From NCBI GenBank assembly GCA_052034085.1, contig JBPOJA010000018.1, positions 1 to 16,045 on the forward strand: a DNA stretch of 16,045 nucleotides, in the 5' to 3' direction. Positions 1 to 5,173 of this stretch are shown in pieces. Below the pieces are notes generated by a model that saw only the letters and a list, made by a program, of their open reading frames with translations, made no database searches and was not told the DNA's origin. This DNA is from UBA1426 sp052034085. GTDB taxonomy: Bacteria; Bacillota; Clostridia; Peptostreptococcales; Anaerovoracaceae. Numbering within the stretch: the stretch's first letter is position 1; every line of letters starts with the position of its first letter. The position numbers and the translations under genes were made by a program.

Positions 1-173
1 TAACCGGAGACATCAAACTCCCTGAGGGAGTAGAGATGTGCATGCCTGGAGATAACATCCAGATGGAGATCAGCCTCATAACCCCCATAGCAATAGAAGA
101 AGGACTGCGCTTTGCCATCAGGGAAGGCGGCAGGACAGTGGGAGCAGGCGTAGTAGCATCCATCAAAGGCTAG
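1..173 (+). CDS. tuf: Elongation factor Tu, C-terminal end (first tuf copy, partial)
   Basis: Partial gene entering from the left edge; the reading frame begins at base 3 and gives 57 codons including a TAG stop at 171-173. The 56 residues match the end of EF-Tu domain 3, with the family hallmarks LPEGVEM, MPGDN, the IAIEEGLRFAIREGG stretch and a TVGAGVV finish. EF-Tu is the GTPase that delivers aminoacyl-tRNA to the ribosomal A site. A second tuf gene starts at 15862, so two copies flank the window. The two visible pieces are opposite ends of the protein and cannot be compared with each other here. The gene is followed at once by a repeat and then by an intrinsic terminator, so its transcript probably ends near 273. 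The identity is certain; which paralogue it is cannot be told. Confidence 0.96.
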   Translation, partial: TGDIKLPEGVEMCMPGDNIQMEISLITPIAIEEGLRFAIREGGRTVGAGVVASIKG

Positions 174-217
174 GTGACAGGGGACATTTGTGACAGGGGG
201 ACAGCCCTTTTGACACC
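173..217. repeat. GTGACAGGGG-type short repeat (REP-like) at tuf 3' end
   Basis: The stretch begins on the last base of the tuf stop codon. It holds two near-identical direct units, GTGACAGGGGACA (174-186) and GTGACAGGGGGACA (190-203), separated by TTT. It ends in TTTTGACACC (208-217). The outer ends GGTGACA and TGACACC are imperfect inverted copies of each other. From memory, short elements of the form GGTGACAGGGGGAC...TTTTGTCACC are dispersed in many Clostridia and Bacilli genomes, some of them next to IS200-like (Y1) transposase genes. That link is recollection, not shown by this window, and no transposase is present here. Whether it is multicopy in this genome cannot be judged from one window. 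Confidence 0.55.
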
Positions 218-235
218 TTTACAAACTAAAAACAG

Positions 236-273
236 GCGGTGAGGCAAAGCAGATAGCCTCACCGCTTTATTTT
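236..273 (+). terminator. Intrinsic terminator after tuf
   Basis: A perfect 10-bp stem, GCGGTGAGGC (236-245) with GCCTCACCGC (256-265), encloses a 10-nt loop and is followed by TTTATTTT (266-273). This is a textbook rho-independent terminator. It should end transcription of the upstream tuf unit and insulate the aminotransferase gene from it. Confidence 0.93.
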
Positions 274-284
274 AAAAAAAGTAT

Positions 285-313
285 TGGACAAATGGAATAA
301 AAATCGTTAGGAT
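285..313 (+). promoter_or_regulatory. Candidate sigma-A promoter for the aminotransferase gene
   Basis: TGGACA (285-290, five of six consensus bases) lies 17 bp before TAGGAT (308-313, four of six). The site lies between the tuf terminator and the aminotransferase start. Initiation near base 320 would leave a leader of about 38 nt. It is the best -35/-10 pair I could find in the gap, but was judged by eye only. Confidence 0.5.
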
Positions 314-357
314 AAATTAAAATAATTTCAAAGTCATTCGGAGGTATTTAAGACAAC

Positions 358-1641
358 ATGAAAAAGCAAAGCGATAAGCCTTTCAAAGATTTCACGGAAA
401 CAGAACTGAAAGCTTTATACGAAGAGCTGTTGAATGAATATAATATTGCGTGCGGGAAAAAGTTGAAGCTGGATATGTCAAGAGGCAAACCGGGAGAGGA
501 GCAACTGGCTCTTTCCCGTGAAATGCTTAACCTGCCCCTTTGGGAGGAGCGTATGGCAGGCGGAGGGGATGCCAGCAATTATGGCTTTATTACAGGACTT
601 CCCCGTTGCAGGGAGTTGTTTGCCAGTATTCTGGATGTAAAACCTGAACAAGTTTTCGTGGGAGGAAGCTCAAGTCTGGCTTTGATGTATGATCTTGTTG
701 CGAAGGCTTACATTATGGGGCTATTGCATTCGGAGCGTCCCTGGGGCAAAGAGGAAAAGGTTAAATTTCTCTGCCCGGCACCTGGATATGACAGACATTT
801 TACCGTAAGCGAAAATTTCGGCATGGAAATGGTTGTGGTTGATATGACCAAACAGGGGCCGGATATGAATCAGGTAGAAGAGTTGGTCAAAGACCCTCAG
901 GTCAAAGGTATGTGGTGTGTACCCAAATACAGCAATCCGGATGGTATAATTTATAGCGAAGAAGTCATTGATCGCATTGCTTCGTTAAAACCGGCCGCCA
1001 AAGATTTTGTTGTCATGTGGGACAATGCCTATATTGTTCATGAATTCGAGGGGGATTTTGTAGATTTTCCTGACATCCTCAGAAAGGCTAAGGATGCGGG
1101 CAATGAAGATATGATATTTGAGTTCGCATCAACTTCAAAGATAACATTCACCGGTTCAGGTATTGCCTGTTTTGCTTCAAGCGAAAACAATATAGAGTAT
1201 CTGACCAAGCTGATTTCCGCTCAAGTTATATGCTTTGATAAAATGAATCAGCTCAGGCATGTGCTTTTTCTTAAAGATAAGGAAAATGTTTTAAAACTAA
1301 TGAAAAAACACGCAGAAATTGTAAAACCAAGATTCGATGCTGTAATATCAAAACTGGAAGAGTTGGCTCCACTTGGCATAGGCCGGTTTAACCCACCTTC
1401 AGGCGGCTACTTTGTAAGCTACTATGCAATGCCGGGAACTGCAAAAAGGATATTTGAACTGATGAAAAATGCAGGGGTTGTTATGACAAATGCCGGGGCG
1501 ACTTATCCCTATGGCAAGGATCCATATGACTCAAATTTACGTATTGCACCAACTTTCATCCCTTTGGATGAGCTTAAAGAAGCAATGGATGTGTTTTGCA
1601 CATGTGTTAAGCTGGCGGCGGTGGAGAAATTGCTTAGTTGA
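358..1641 (+). CDS. PLP-dependent aminotransferase, subgroup Ic aspartate aminotransferase type
   Basis: A 427-residue fold-type I PLP enzyme. Visible family features are the N-terminal LDMSRGKPGEEQL block (38-50), GGSSS (102-106, phosphate-side glycine/serine loop), NPDG (193-196), DNAY (222-225, with the Asp expected to contact the PLP ring nitrogen), and STSKITFTGSG (258-268). K261 is the expected Schiff-base lysine, and R395 in NLRIAPT is the expected substrate-carboxylate arginine. The RGKP...EQL block and the length fit the subgroup known from Corynebacterium aspartate aminotransferase, so aspartate/2-oxoglutarate transamination is the likely reaction; the substrate is inferred. No signal peptide is seen, so it should be cytosolic. 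GGAGGT at 340-345 is 12 nt before ATG. It is insulated from tuf by a terminator and has its own candidate promoter. Half of its 14 arginine codons are CGN, while the flanking ribosomal genes mostly use AGA/AGG. A functional link with the ribosomal genes is not evident. Confidence 0.88.
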   Translation: MKKQSDKPFKDFTETELKALYEELLNEYNIACGKKLKLDMSRGKPGEEQLALSREMLNLPLWEERMAGGGDASNYGFITGLPRCRELFASILDVKPEQVFVGGSSSLALMYDLVAKAYIMGLLHSERPWGKEEKVKFLCPAPGYDRHFTVSENFGMEMVVVDMTKQGPDMNQVEELVKDPQVKGMWCVPKYSNPDGIIYSEEVIDRIASLKPAAKDFVVMWDNAYIVHEFEGDFVDFPDILRKAKDAGNEDMIFEFASTSKITFTGSGIACFASSENNIEYLTKLISAQVICFDKMNQLRHVLFLKDKENVLKLMKKHAEIVKPRFDAVISKLEELAPLGIGRFNPPSGGYFVSYYAMPGTAKRIFELMKNAGVVMTNAGATYPYGKDPYDSNLRIAPTFIPLDELKEAMDVFCTCVKLAAVEKLLS

Positions 1642-1666
1642 CACATAGCTAAAATTATGGTAATCT
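1638..1666 (+). promoter_or_regulatory. Candidate promoter for rpmG-secE-nusG, overlapping the aminotransferase stop
   Basis: A perfect -35 hexamer TTGACA (1638-1643) includes the TGA stop of the aminotransferase gene (1639-1641). TAATCT (1661-1666) follows after exactly 17 bp and keeps the three most important -10 positions (T, A and the final T). Initiation near 1673 would give a leader of about 58 nt before rpmG. The -35 is strong and the -10 only fair. Confidence 0.5.
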
Positions 1667-1682
1667 AATCAAGCGTCTTTAC

Positions 1683-1700
1683 GGCCACCAGTGGTTGGCC
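1683..1700 (+). other. Small hairpin in the rpmG leader
   Basis: GGCCACC (1683-1689) pairs with GGTTGGCC (1693-1700) through seven base pairs with one bulged T and a 3-nt loop. It lies just downstream of the predicted start of the rpmG transcript and 15 nt before the rpmG ribosome binding site. It is followed by TTAATT, not a real T-run, so I do not call it a terminator. A 5' stabilising hairpin is possible. Confidence 0.4.
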
Positions 1701-1730
1701 TTAATTCTGATGAAACGGAGGGCTAAAGAT

Positions 1731-1880
1731 ATGAGAGTCAAAGTGACTCTGGCATGTGCTGAATGTAAACAGAGAAATTACAATACCATGAAGAACAAAA
1801 AGAACGATCCCGACAGGATTGAGATGAACAAGTATTGCAAGTTTTGCAAAAAGCACACCCAGCACAAAGAAACCAAATAG
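1731..1880 (+). CDS. rpmG: 50S ribosomal protein L33 (four-cysteine, zinc-binding form)
   Basis: A 49-residue basic protein of the large subunit. Two CxxC pairs, CAEC and CKFC, form the zinc ribbon of the 'C+' form of L33. The length is normal for bacterial L33. The ATG at 1731 follows GGAGGG (1718-1723) at good spacing. An upstream in-frame TTG at 1695 would add 12 residues unlike L33 and lies before the ribosome binding site, so it is rejected. The stop codon is followed after 17 nt by secE. The order rpmG-secE-nusG is a conserved feature of Firmicutes. The zinc-binding form is usually the one expressed under zinc sufficiency; I see no zinc-free paralogue here. Confidence 0.95.
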   Translation: MRVKVTLACAECKQRNYNTMKNKKNDPDRIEMNKYCKFCKKHTQHKETK

Positions 1881-1897
1881 TGGAGGAAGTGAAATAA

Positions 1898-2128
1898 ATG
1901 AGCAAAAATCCTGCGCCTAAAGCCAAACCCAAGAAAAAGCTTGGGATTAAAGAATATTTTAAAGGCGTAAGAGTTGAATTGAAAAAGGTAATTTGGCCCA
2001 CCAGAAAAGAAGCGATTTCATACACAGGTGTAGTAATTATGACCTGTTTTGCTTTTGCGATTCTGTTTTGGGGCCTCGATACCATCTTCCTTACCCTTTT
2101 GAAAGCCATACTTAACATAAGCATATAA
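1898..2128 (+). CDS. secE: Preprotein translocase subunit SecE
   Basis: A 76-residue protein of the short, single-membrane-span type found in Gram-positive bacteria. SecE clamps the SecY channel and is essential for Sec-dependent export. A lysine- and proline-rich cytoplasmic start (residues 2-14) is followed by the amphipathic surface helix with the conserved ELKKVIWPTRKEA motif (27-39). One transmembrane helix then runs over roughly residues 43-68. GGAGG at 1882-1886 precedes the ATG by 11 nt. Its position between rpmG and nusG is the classical one. Confidence 0.96.
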   Translation: MSKNPAPKAKPKKKLGIKEYFKGVRVELKKVIWPTRKEAISYTGVVIMTCFAFAILFWGLDTIFLTLLKAILNISI

Positions 2129-2139
2129 AGGACAGGGAA

Positions 2140-2712
2140 ATGATGAAAGAATCGGAAGACCTCCTGAGCGAAGAACAAATCCTTCAGGAAGAAGAAGATT
2201 CCGGAGCAAGATGGTATGTGATTCACACTTACTCCGGCCATGAGAATAAAGTGAAGGCCAATATAGAAAAGCTGGTTGAGAGTCGGGGGATGGAAGACCT
2301 GATTCTTAAAGTTATTGTGCCGACAGAAGACCATATTGAGATTAAAGAAGGCCAGCGGAAGATTAAAACCAGGAAGATGTTTCCCGGTTATGTTATCGTG
2401 AAAATGATTGTAACCAATGAATCCTGGTATCTGGTCAGAAACACCCAGGGTGTAACCGGTTTCGTAGGCCATGGCTCAGAACCCGTTCCCCTGACAAAAG
2501 AAGAAGTCAGAAGAATGGGTATAGAAAAAGTATATATTAAACTGGACATTTCCCCGGGAGACAGTGTAAAGGTTATAAACGGGCCTTTTGAAAGCTTTAT
2601 GGGAGTTGTTGAAGAAGTAAATTTCGATAAGCAGACCCTGAGAGTAAGAATTTCCATGTTTGGCAGGGAAACCCCGGTAGAGCTGGAATTCGATCAGGTT
2701 GATGTGATATAG
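2140..2712 (+). CDS. nusG: Transcription termination/antitermination factor NusG
   Basis: A 190-residue transcription factor that binds the RNA polymerase clamp and couples polymerase to partners such as the ribosome or Rho. The N-terminal NGN domain spans about residues 24-120, with RWYVIHTYSGHENKV (24-38) and FPGYVIVKM (81-89). The C-terminal KOW domain spans about 137-190, with the signature VKVINGPFESFMGVV (143-157). An acidic extension of about 20 residues precedes the NGN domain. Two ATG codons stand in tandem (2140 and 2143). AAAGGA (2127-2132) overlaps the secE stop codon and fits either start, so the exact N-terminus is uncertain by one residue. The 11-nt gap and shared signal suggest translational coupling to secE. 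Confidence 0.97.
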   Translation: MMKESEDLLSEEQILQEEEDSGARWYVIHTYSGHENKVKANIEKLVESRGMEDLILKVIVPTEDHIEIKEGQRKIKTRKMFPGYVIVKMIVTNESWYLVRNTQGVTGFVGHGSEPVPLTKEEVRRMGIEKVYIKLDISPGDSVKVINGPFESFMGVVEEVNFDKQTLRVRISMFGRETPVELEFDQVDVI

Positions 2713-2728
2713 CGCCAGGCGCAAATAC

Positions 2729-2759
2729 CCCGGCAGCGGGCTAAAAGTTTATTGCCGGG
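2729..2759 (+). other. Hairpin upstream of the rplK ribosome binding site
   Basis: CCCGGCA (2729-2735) pairs perfectly with TGCCGGG (2753-2759) around a 17-nt loop. It ends two bases before the AAAGGAG of rplK (2762-2768). A second small palindrome, GCGCCAGGCGC (2712-2722), overlaps the last base of the nusG stop codon. There is no T-run, so this is not an intrinsic terminator. In E. coli L1 represses rplK-rplA translation from a leader near this place; whether this structure does the same here is only a guess. Confidence 0.45.
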
Positions 2760-2777
2760 AGAAAGGAGCAAACTGAT

Positions 2778-3203
2778 ATGGCAAAAAAAGTTGATGGCTT
2801 CATAAAGTTGCAGATTCCTGCAGGCAATGCAACGCCTGCACCCCCCGTAGGTCCTGCCCTGGGACAGAAGGGTGTAAATATAATGGATTTTTGCAAGCAG
2901 TTCAACGCCAAAACAGCAGACCAGGCAGGCATGATTATCCCGGTGGTAATAACAGTTTACACGGACAGGTCCTTTACCTTTATTACCAAGACACCGCCCG
3001 CAGCAGTTCTGCTGAAAAAAGCAGCTAACCTGAATTCCGCATCAGGGCAGCCCAACAAGACAAAAGTGGCCACATTGAGTCTTGAACAGGTTCAGGATAT
3101 AGCAAAACTGAAAATGCCTGACTTGAATGCAGCCAGCCTTGAATCAGCAACTGAAATGATTAAGGGCACGGCAAGGAGTATGGGAATTATTGTGAAGGAA
3201 TAG
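2778..3203 (+). CDS. rplK: 50S ribosomal protein L11
   Basis: A 141-residue protein, the usual family length. It forms the base of the factor-binding stalk on 23S rRNA and, in many bacteria, is needed for RelA activation. The N-terminal domain shows KLQIPAGNATPAPPVGPALG (10-29), including the proline-rich helix that thiostrepton contacts; the expected prolines are intact. The C-terminal rRNA-binding domain carries the TPPAAVLLKKAA motif (72-83) and ends in the typical MGIIVKE. AAAGGAG at 2762-2768 gives a clear start. The rplK-rplA pair is conserved nearly everywhere in bacteria; rplA starts 41 nt further on. Confidence 0.98.
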   Translation: MAKKVDGFIKLQIPAGNATPAPPVGPALGQKGVNIMDFCKQFNAKTADQAGMIIPVVITVYTDRSFTFITKTPPAAVLLKKAANLNSASGQPNKTKVATLSLEQVQDIAKLKMPDLNAASLESATEMIKGTARSMGIIVKE

Positions 3204-3244
3204 AAGTGGGAGGCTTTGCCGCTGGGACCACAAGGAGGTAAGAA

Positions 3245-3946
3245 ATGCCTAAGAGAGGTAAGATTTACAAAGAATCAGCAAAACTGATTGACAGAATGCA
3301 TCTTTACGATGTGGACGAAGCTTTTGATTTAGTCCTTAAAACCGCAAAAGCCAAATTCGATGAAACAGTAGAAGTGCACGTCAAGCTGGGCGTGGACGGA
3401 AGACATGCGGATCAGCAGGTTCGCGGAGCGATTGTGTTGCCCCACGGGACAGGAAAAACCAAAAAAGTTTTAGTATTTGCAAAAGGCGATAAGGCAAAGG
3501 AAGCCCAGGATGCCGGTGCAGATTATGTGGGCGATGACGATCTGGCTCAGAAAATTCAAAGCGAGAACTGGTTTGATTTTGACGTTGTTGTCGCAACCCC
3601 CGACATGATGGGAGTTGTGGGAAAACTGGGTAAAGTACTGGGACCAAAGGGACTTATGCCCAACCCCAAATCAGGAACTGTAACTGTGGACGTTGTCAAG
3701 GCTTTGGAAGAAATCAAAGCCGGTAAAGTTGAGTACAGGCTGGACAAAACTAATATAATTCACACTCCTATCGGAAAAGTATCTTTTGGAAGTGAAAAGC
3801 TTGCGGAAAACTTCTATGCCTTAATAGAAGCAATCATCAAAGCTAAGCCGGCAGCAGCCAAAGGACAGTATCTGAGAAGTGTGACCATTGCCAGCACCAT
3901 GGGCCCCGGGGTCAGGCTCAATCCCCTTAAGCTGGTAATAAACTAG
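3245..3946 (+). CDS. rplA: 50S ribosomal protein L1
   Basis: A 233-residue protein of normal length. It builds the mobile L1 stalk of the large subunit, which guides deacylated tRNA out of the E site. The family signature LGKVLGPKGLMPNPKSGT (128-145) is complete, and the C-terminus shows GQYLRSVTIASTMGPGV. AAGGAGG at 3232-3238 precedes ATG by 6 nt. Arginine is coded almost only by AGA/AGG, in contrast to the aminotransferase gene upstream. In E. coli L1 is the translational repressor of its own operon. The 41-nt gap to rplK contains GGC-TTT-GCC and GTGG/CCAC complementarity, but I do not see a confirmed L1 motif. Confidence 0.98.
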   Translation: MPKRGKIYKESAKLIDRMHLYDVDEAFDLVLKTAKAKFDETVEVHVKLGVDGRHADQQVRGAIVLPHGTGKTKKVLVFAKGDKAKEAQDAGADYVGDDDLAQKIQSENWFDFDVVVATPDMMGVVGKLGKVLGPKGLMPNPKSGTVTVDVVKALEEIKAGKVEYRLDKTNIIHTPIGKVSFGSEKLAENFYALIEAIIKAKPAAAKGQYLRSVTIASTMGPGVRLNPLKLVIN

Positions 3947-3984
3947 GCCCTGAGGCAAGATAAGCCTTTATAAAACTGCATATA

Positions 3985-4110
3985 GACTGTAGACAGCAGG
4001 TGCGCAAGCTTAATTTCCTGCCGAGGTAGCGATATAGATTATCAAAAGCCTTTTCTGTCTGCAGATGGAAAAGGCTTATGCATTGCCTAAAGAAAAAGCC
4101 TTCGGGCAGA
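3985..4110 (+). promoter_or_regulatory. L10 leader (ribosomal protein attenuation element) upstream of rplJ
   Basis: The 177-nt gap between rplA and rplJ contains the conserved L10-leader pattern. CTGTAGACAG (3987-3996) is followed by a GCAGG...CCTGC stem (3996-4000 with 4017-4021) and then the conserved CCTGCCGAGGT block. Two exclusive folds are visible. CTGTAGACAG can pair with CTGTCTGCAG (4055-4064) over ten base pairs with one G-U, closing the leader domain. Alternatively, AGCCTTTTC (4047-4055) pairs perfectly with GAAAAGGCT (4068-4076), extended inward through TGTCT/AGATG. In B. subtilis the L10(L12)4 complex binds the equivalent leader and favours termination. Here the hairpin is followed only by TATGCATT, a poor U-tract. 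I see no convincing promoter inside the gap, so the leader is probably transcribed from upstream. Confidence 0.87.
4098..4107 (+). other. UUCG tetraloop hairpin next to the rplJ ribosome binding site
   Basis: GCC-TTCG-GGC (4098-4107) forms a C(UUCG)G tetraloop hairpin, a very stable RNA turn. It ends two bases before AAAGGAG (4110-4116). An alternative, longer pairing of TGCCT (4084-4088) with GGGCA (4104-4108) would compete with it. It may keep the ribosome binding site exposed or form part of the leader switch. Confidence 0.45.
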
Positions 4111-4123
4111 AAGGAGACAAACT

Positions 4124-4621
4124 ATGCCTTCAGTTGAAAACTTACAGTTAAAAGAATCAGTAGTTGAAGAAATAAAAGAAAAACTGACTAAAGCCCAATC
4201 TGCCGTAGTCATAGATTATATGGGCATTAATGTGGCTGAAGCCAATGCTATGAGGAAAAAGCTCAGAGAGGCCAATGTTGATTATGTGGTTTACAAAAAC
4301 ACACTTTTCGACATAGCTATCAGGGATACTGAATTTGCAGCCCTGGCATCAGTGCTCAAAGGGCCCAGTGCCTTTGCTTTCGGCTATGACGATGCTGTTG
4401 CTCCTGCCAGAGTGTTGAACGGCGTTATGAAAGACCTGAAAAAGATGGCATTTAAAGGCGGAATTGTGGAAGGCGACTTCTATGACAGTGAGCAGATGAA
4501 AGATATTGCAGGTCTGCCTTCAAGAGAAGAGCTTATCGCCAAATTTATGGGAAGCATTCAATCACCTGTATCGAAATTTGTCCGCACTTTACAGGCAGTG
4601 GCGGATGCAAAAGAAGCATAA
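4124..4621 (+). CDS. rplJ: 50S ribosomal protein L10
   Basis: A 165-residue protein, close to the B. subtilis L10 length. It anchors two or more L7/L12 dimers to the ribosomal stalk and is the autoregulator of its own operon. The N-terminal rRNA-binding domain shows the SAVVIDYMGINVAEANAMRK block (27-46), the VVYKNTL motif and GPSAFAFGYDDAVAPARVL. The C-terminal helix that binds L12 follows PSREEL. AAAGGAG (4110-4116) lies 7 nt before ATG. It is preceded by the L10 leader and followed after 28 nt by rplL, so L10 and L12 are made together. Confidence 0.97.
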   Translation: MPSVENLQLKESVVEEIKEKLTKAQSAVVIDYMGINVAEANAMRKKLREANVDYVVYKNTLFDIAIRDTEFAALASVLKGPSAFAFGYDDAVAPARVLNGVMKDLKKMAFKGGIVEGDFYDSEQMKDIAGLPSREELIAKFMGSIQSPVSKFVRTLQAVADAKEA

Positions 4622-4649
4622 TAGAAGCATATATTAAAGGAGAAAGAAA

Positions 4650-5018
4650 ATGAATATCGAACAAATTATAGAAGCCATTAAAGGCATGACTGTTTTGGAA
4701 CTCAATGAACTCGTAAAAGCTTGTGAGGAAGAATTCGGCGTATCAGCGGCAGCTCCCGTAGCTGTGGCAGGCGCAGTAGGTGCAGTAGCGGAAGCTGCAG
4801 AGGAGCAGACTGACTTCACTGTGGTCCTCAGCTCTGCCGGTGCAGAAAAGATCAAGGTTATCAAGGTCGTAAGAGAACTTACCGGTCTTGGACTGAAGGA
4901 AGCAAAAGAGCTGGTTGACGGCGCACCCGCCAACATCAAGGAAGGCATCGAAAAAGGTGAAGCCGAAGAGATTAAAAAGCAGCTTGAAGAAGTGGGAGCA
5001 ACTGTAGAACTCAAATAG
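4650..5018 (+). CDS. rplL: 50S ribosomal protein L7/L12
   Basis: A 122-residue acidic stalk protein of normal length that recruits and stimulates the GTPases EF-Tu, EF-G, IF2 and RF3. The N-terminal dimerisation and L10-binding helices cover about residues 1-30. An alanine- and valine-rich hinge follows at about 31-53. The C-terminal globular domain begins at TDFTVVL and contains the factor-binding helix with VIKVVRELTGLGLKEAKELV. AAAGGAG precedes ATG at good spacing. The gene is followed directly by an intrinsic terminator. B. subtilis has a methyltransferase gene between rplL and rpoB; here that place is empty. Confidence 0.98.
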   Translation: MNIEQIIEAIKGMTVLELNELVKACEEEFGVSAAAPVAVAGAVGAVAEAAEEQTDFTVVLSSAGAEKIKVIKVVRELTGLGLKEAKELVDGAPANIKEGIEKGEAEEIKKQLEEVGATVELK

Positions 5019-5042
5019 GATGTTTCCAGGACATAACGCAGA

Positions 5043-5077
5043 AAAAGACCCGTTATTAAGCAAAAAACGGGTCTTTT
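5043..5077 (+). terminator. Intrinsic terminator after rplL
   Basis: AAAAGACCCGTT (5043-5054) pairs perfectly with AACGGGTCTTTT (5066-5077) over 12 bp around an 11-nt loop. The 3' arm supplies the T-run (5074-5077) and is followed by AAA. The A/T ends make it potentially bidirectional. With only four T residues it may be partial, letting some polymerase read into rpoB. Confidence 0.85.
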
Positions 5078-5094
5078 AAAGCGTGAAAAAAAGA

Positions 5095-5123
5095 TTGACC
5101 TAATAATTCTGCTGTGATATTAT
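5095..5123 (+). promoter_or_regulatory. Strong promoter for rpoB-rpoC
   Basis: TTGACC (5095-5100, five of six) is followed after 17 bp by TATTAT (5118-5123, five of six). An extended -10 TG stands at 5115-5116, giving TGATATTAT. A perfect TATAAT at 5121-5126 overlaps, but its spacing of 20 bp is too long. Initiation near 5130 would leave a leader of about 44 nt before rpoB. Together with the terminator just upstream this separates the rpoBC transcript from rplJL. Confidence 0.8.
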
Positions 5124-5173
5124 AATTTATTGCCACGTAAAGTTTGAAGTAGCCAAAACAAGGAGTGAAAAAC

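Noticed and set aside
1738..2472. A 244-codon open frame on the - strand opposite rpmG, secE and nusG
   Set aside because: It is a shadow of three clearly conserved + strand genes. Its translation resembles no family and it has no convincing ribosome binding site.
3946..3990. Separate promoter for the L10 leader with TATAAA at 3969-3974
   Set aside because: The bases 17 bp upstream (GGCCCT) do not resemble a -35, and there is no extended -10 TG.
5121..5126. Perfect TATAAT as the -10 of the rpoB promoter
   Set aside because: It is 20 bp from the TTGACC -35. The overlapping TATTAT at 5118-5123 has 17-bp spacing and an extended TG, so it is the better choice.
5165..5173. GTG at 5165 as an earlier start of rpoB
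   Set aside because: Its G is the last base of the AAGGAG signal that serves the ATG at 5174, so it leaves no upstream binding site.
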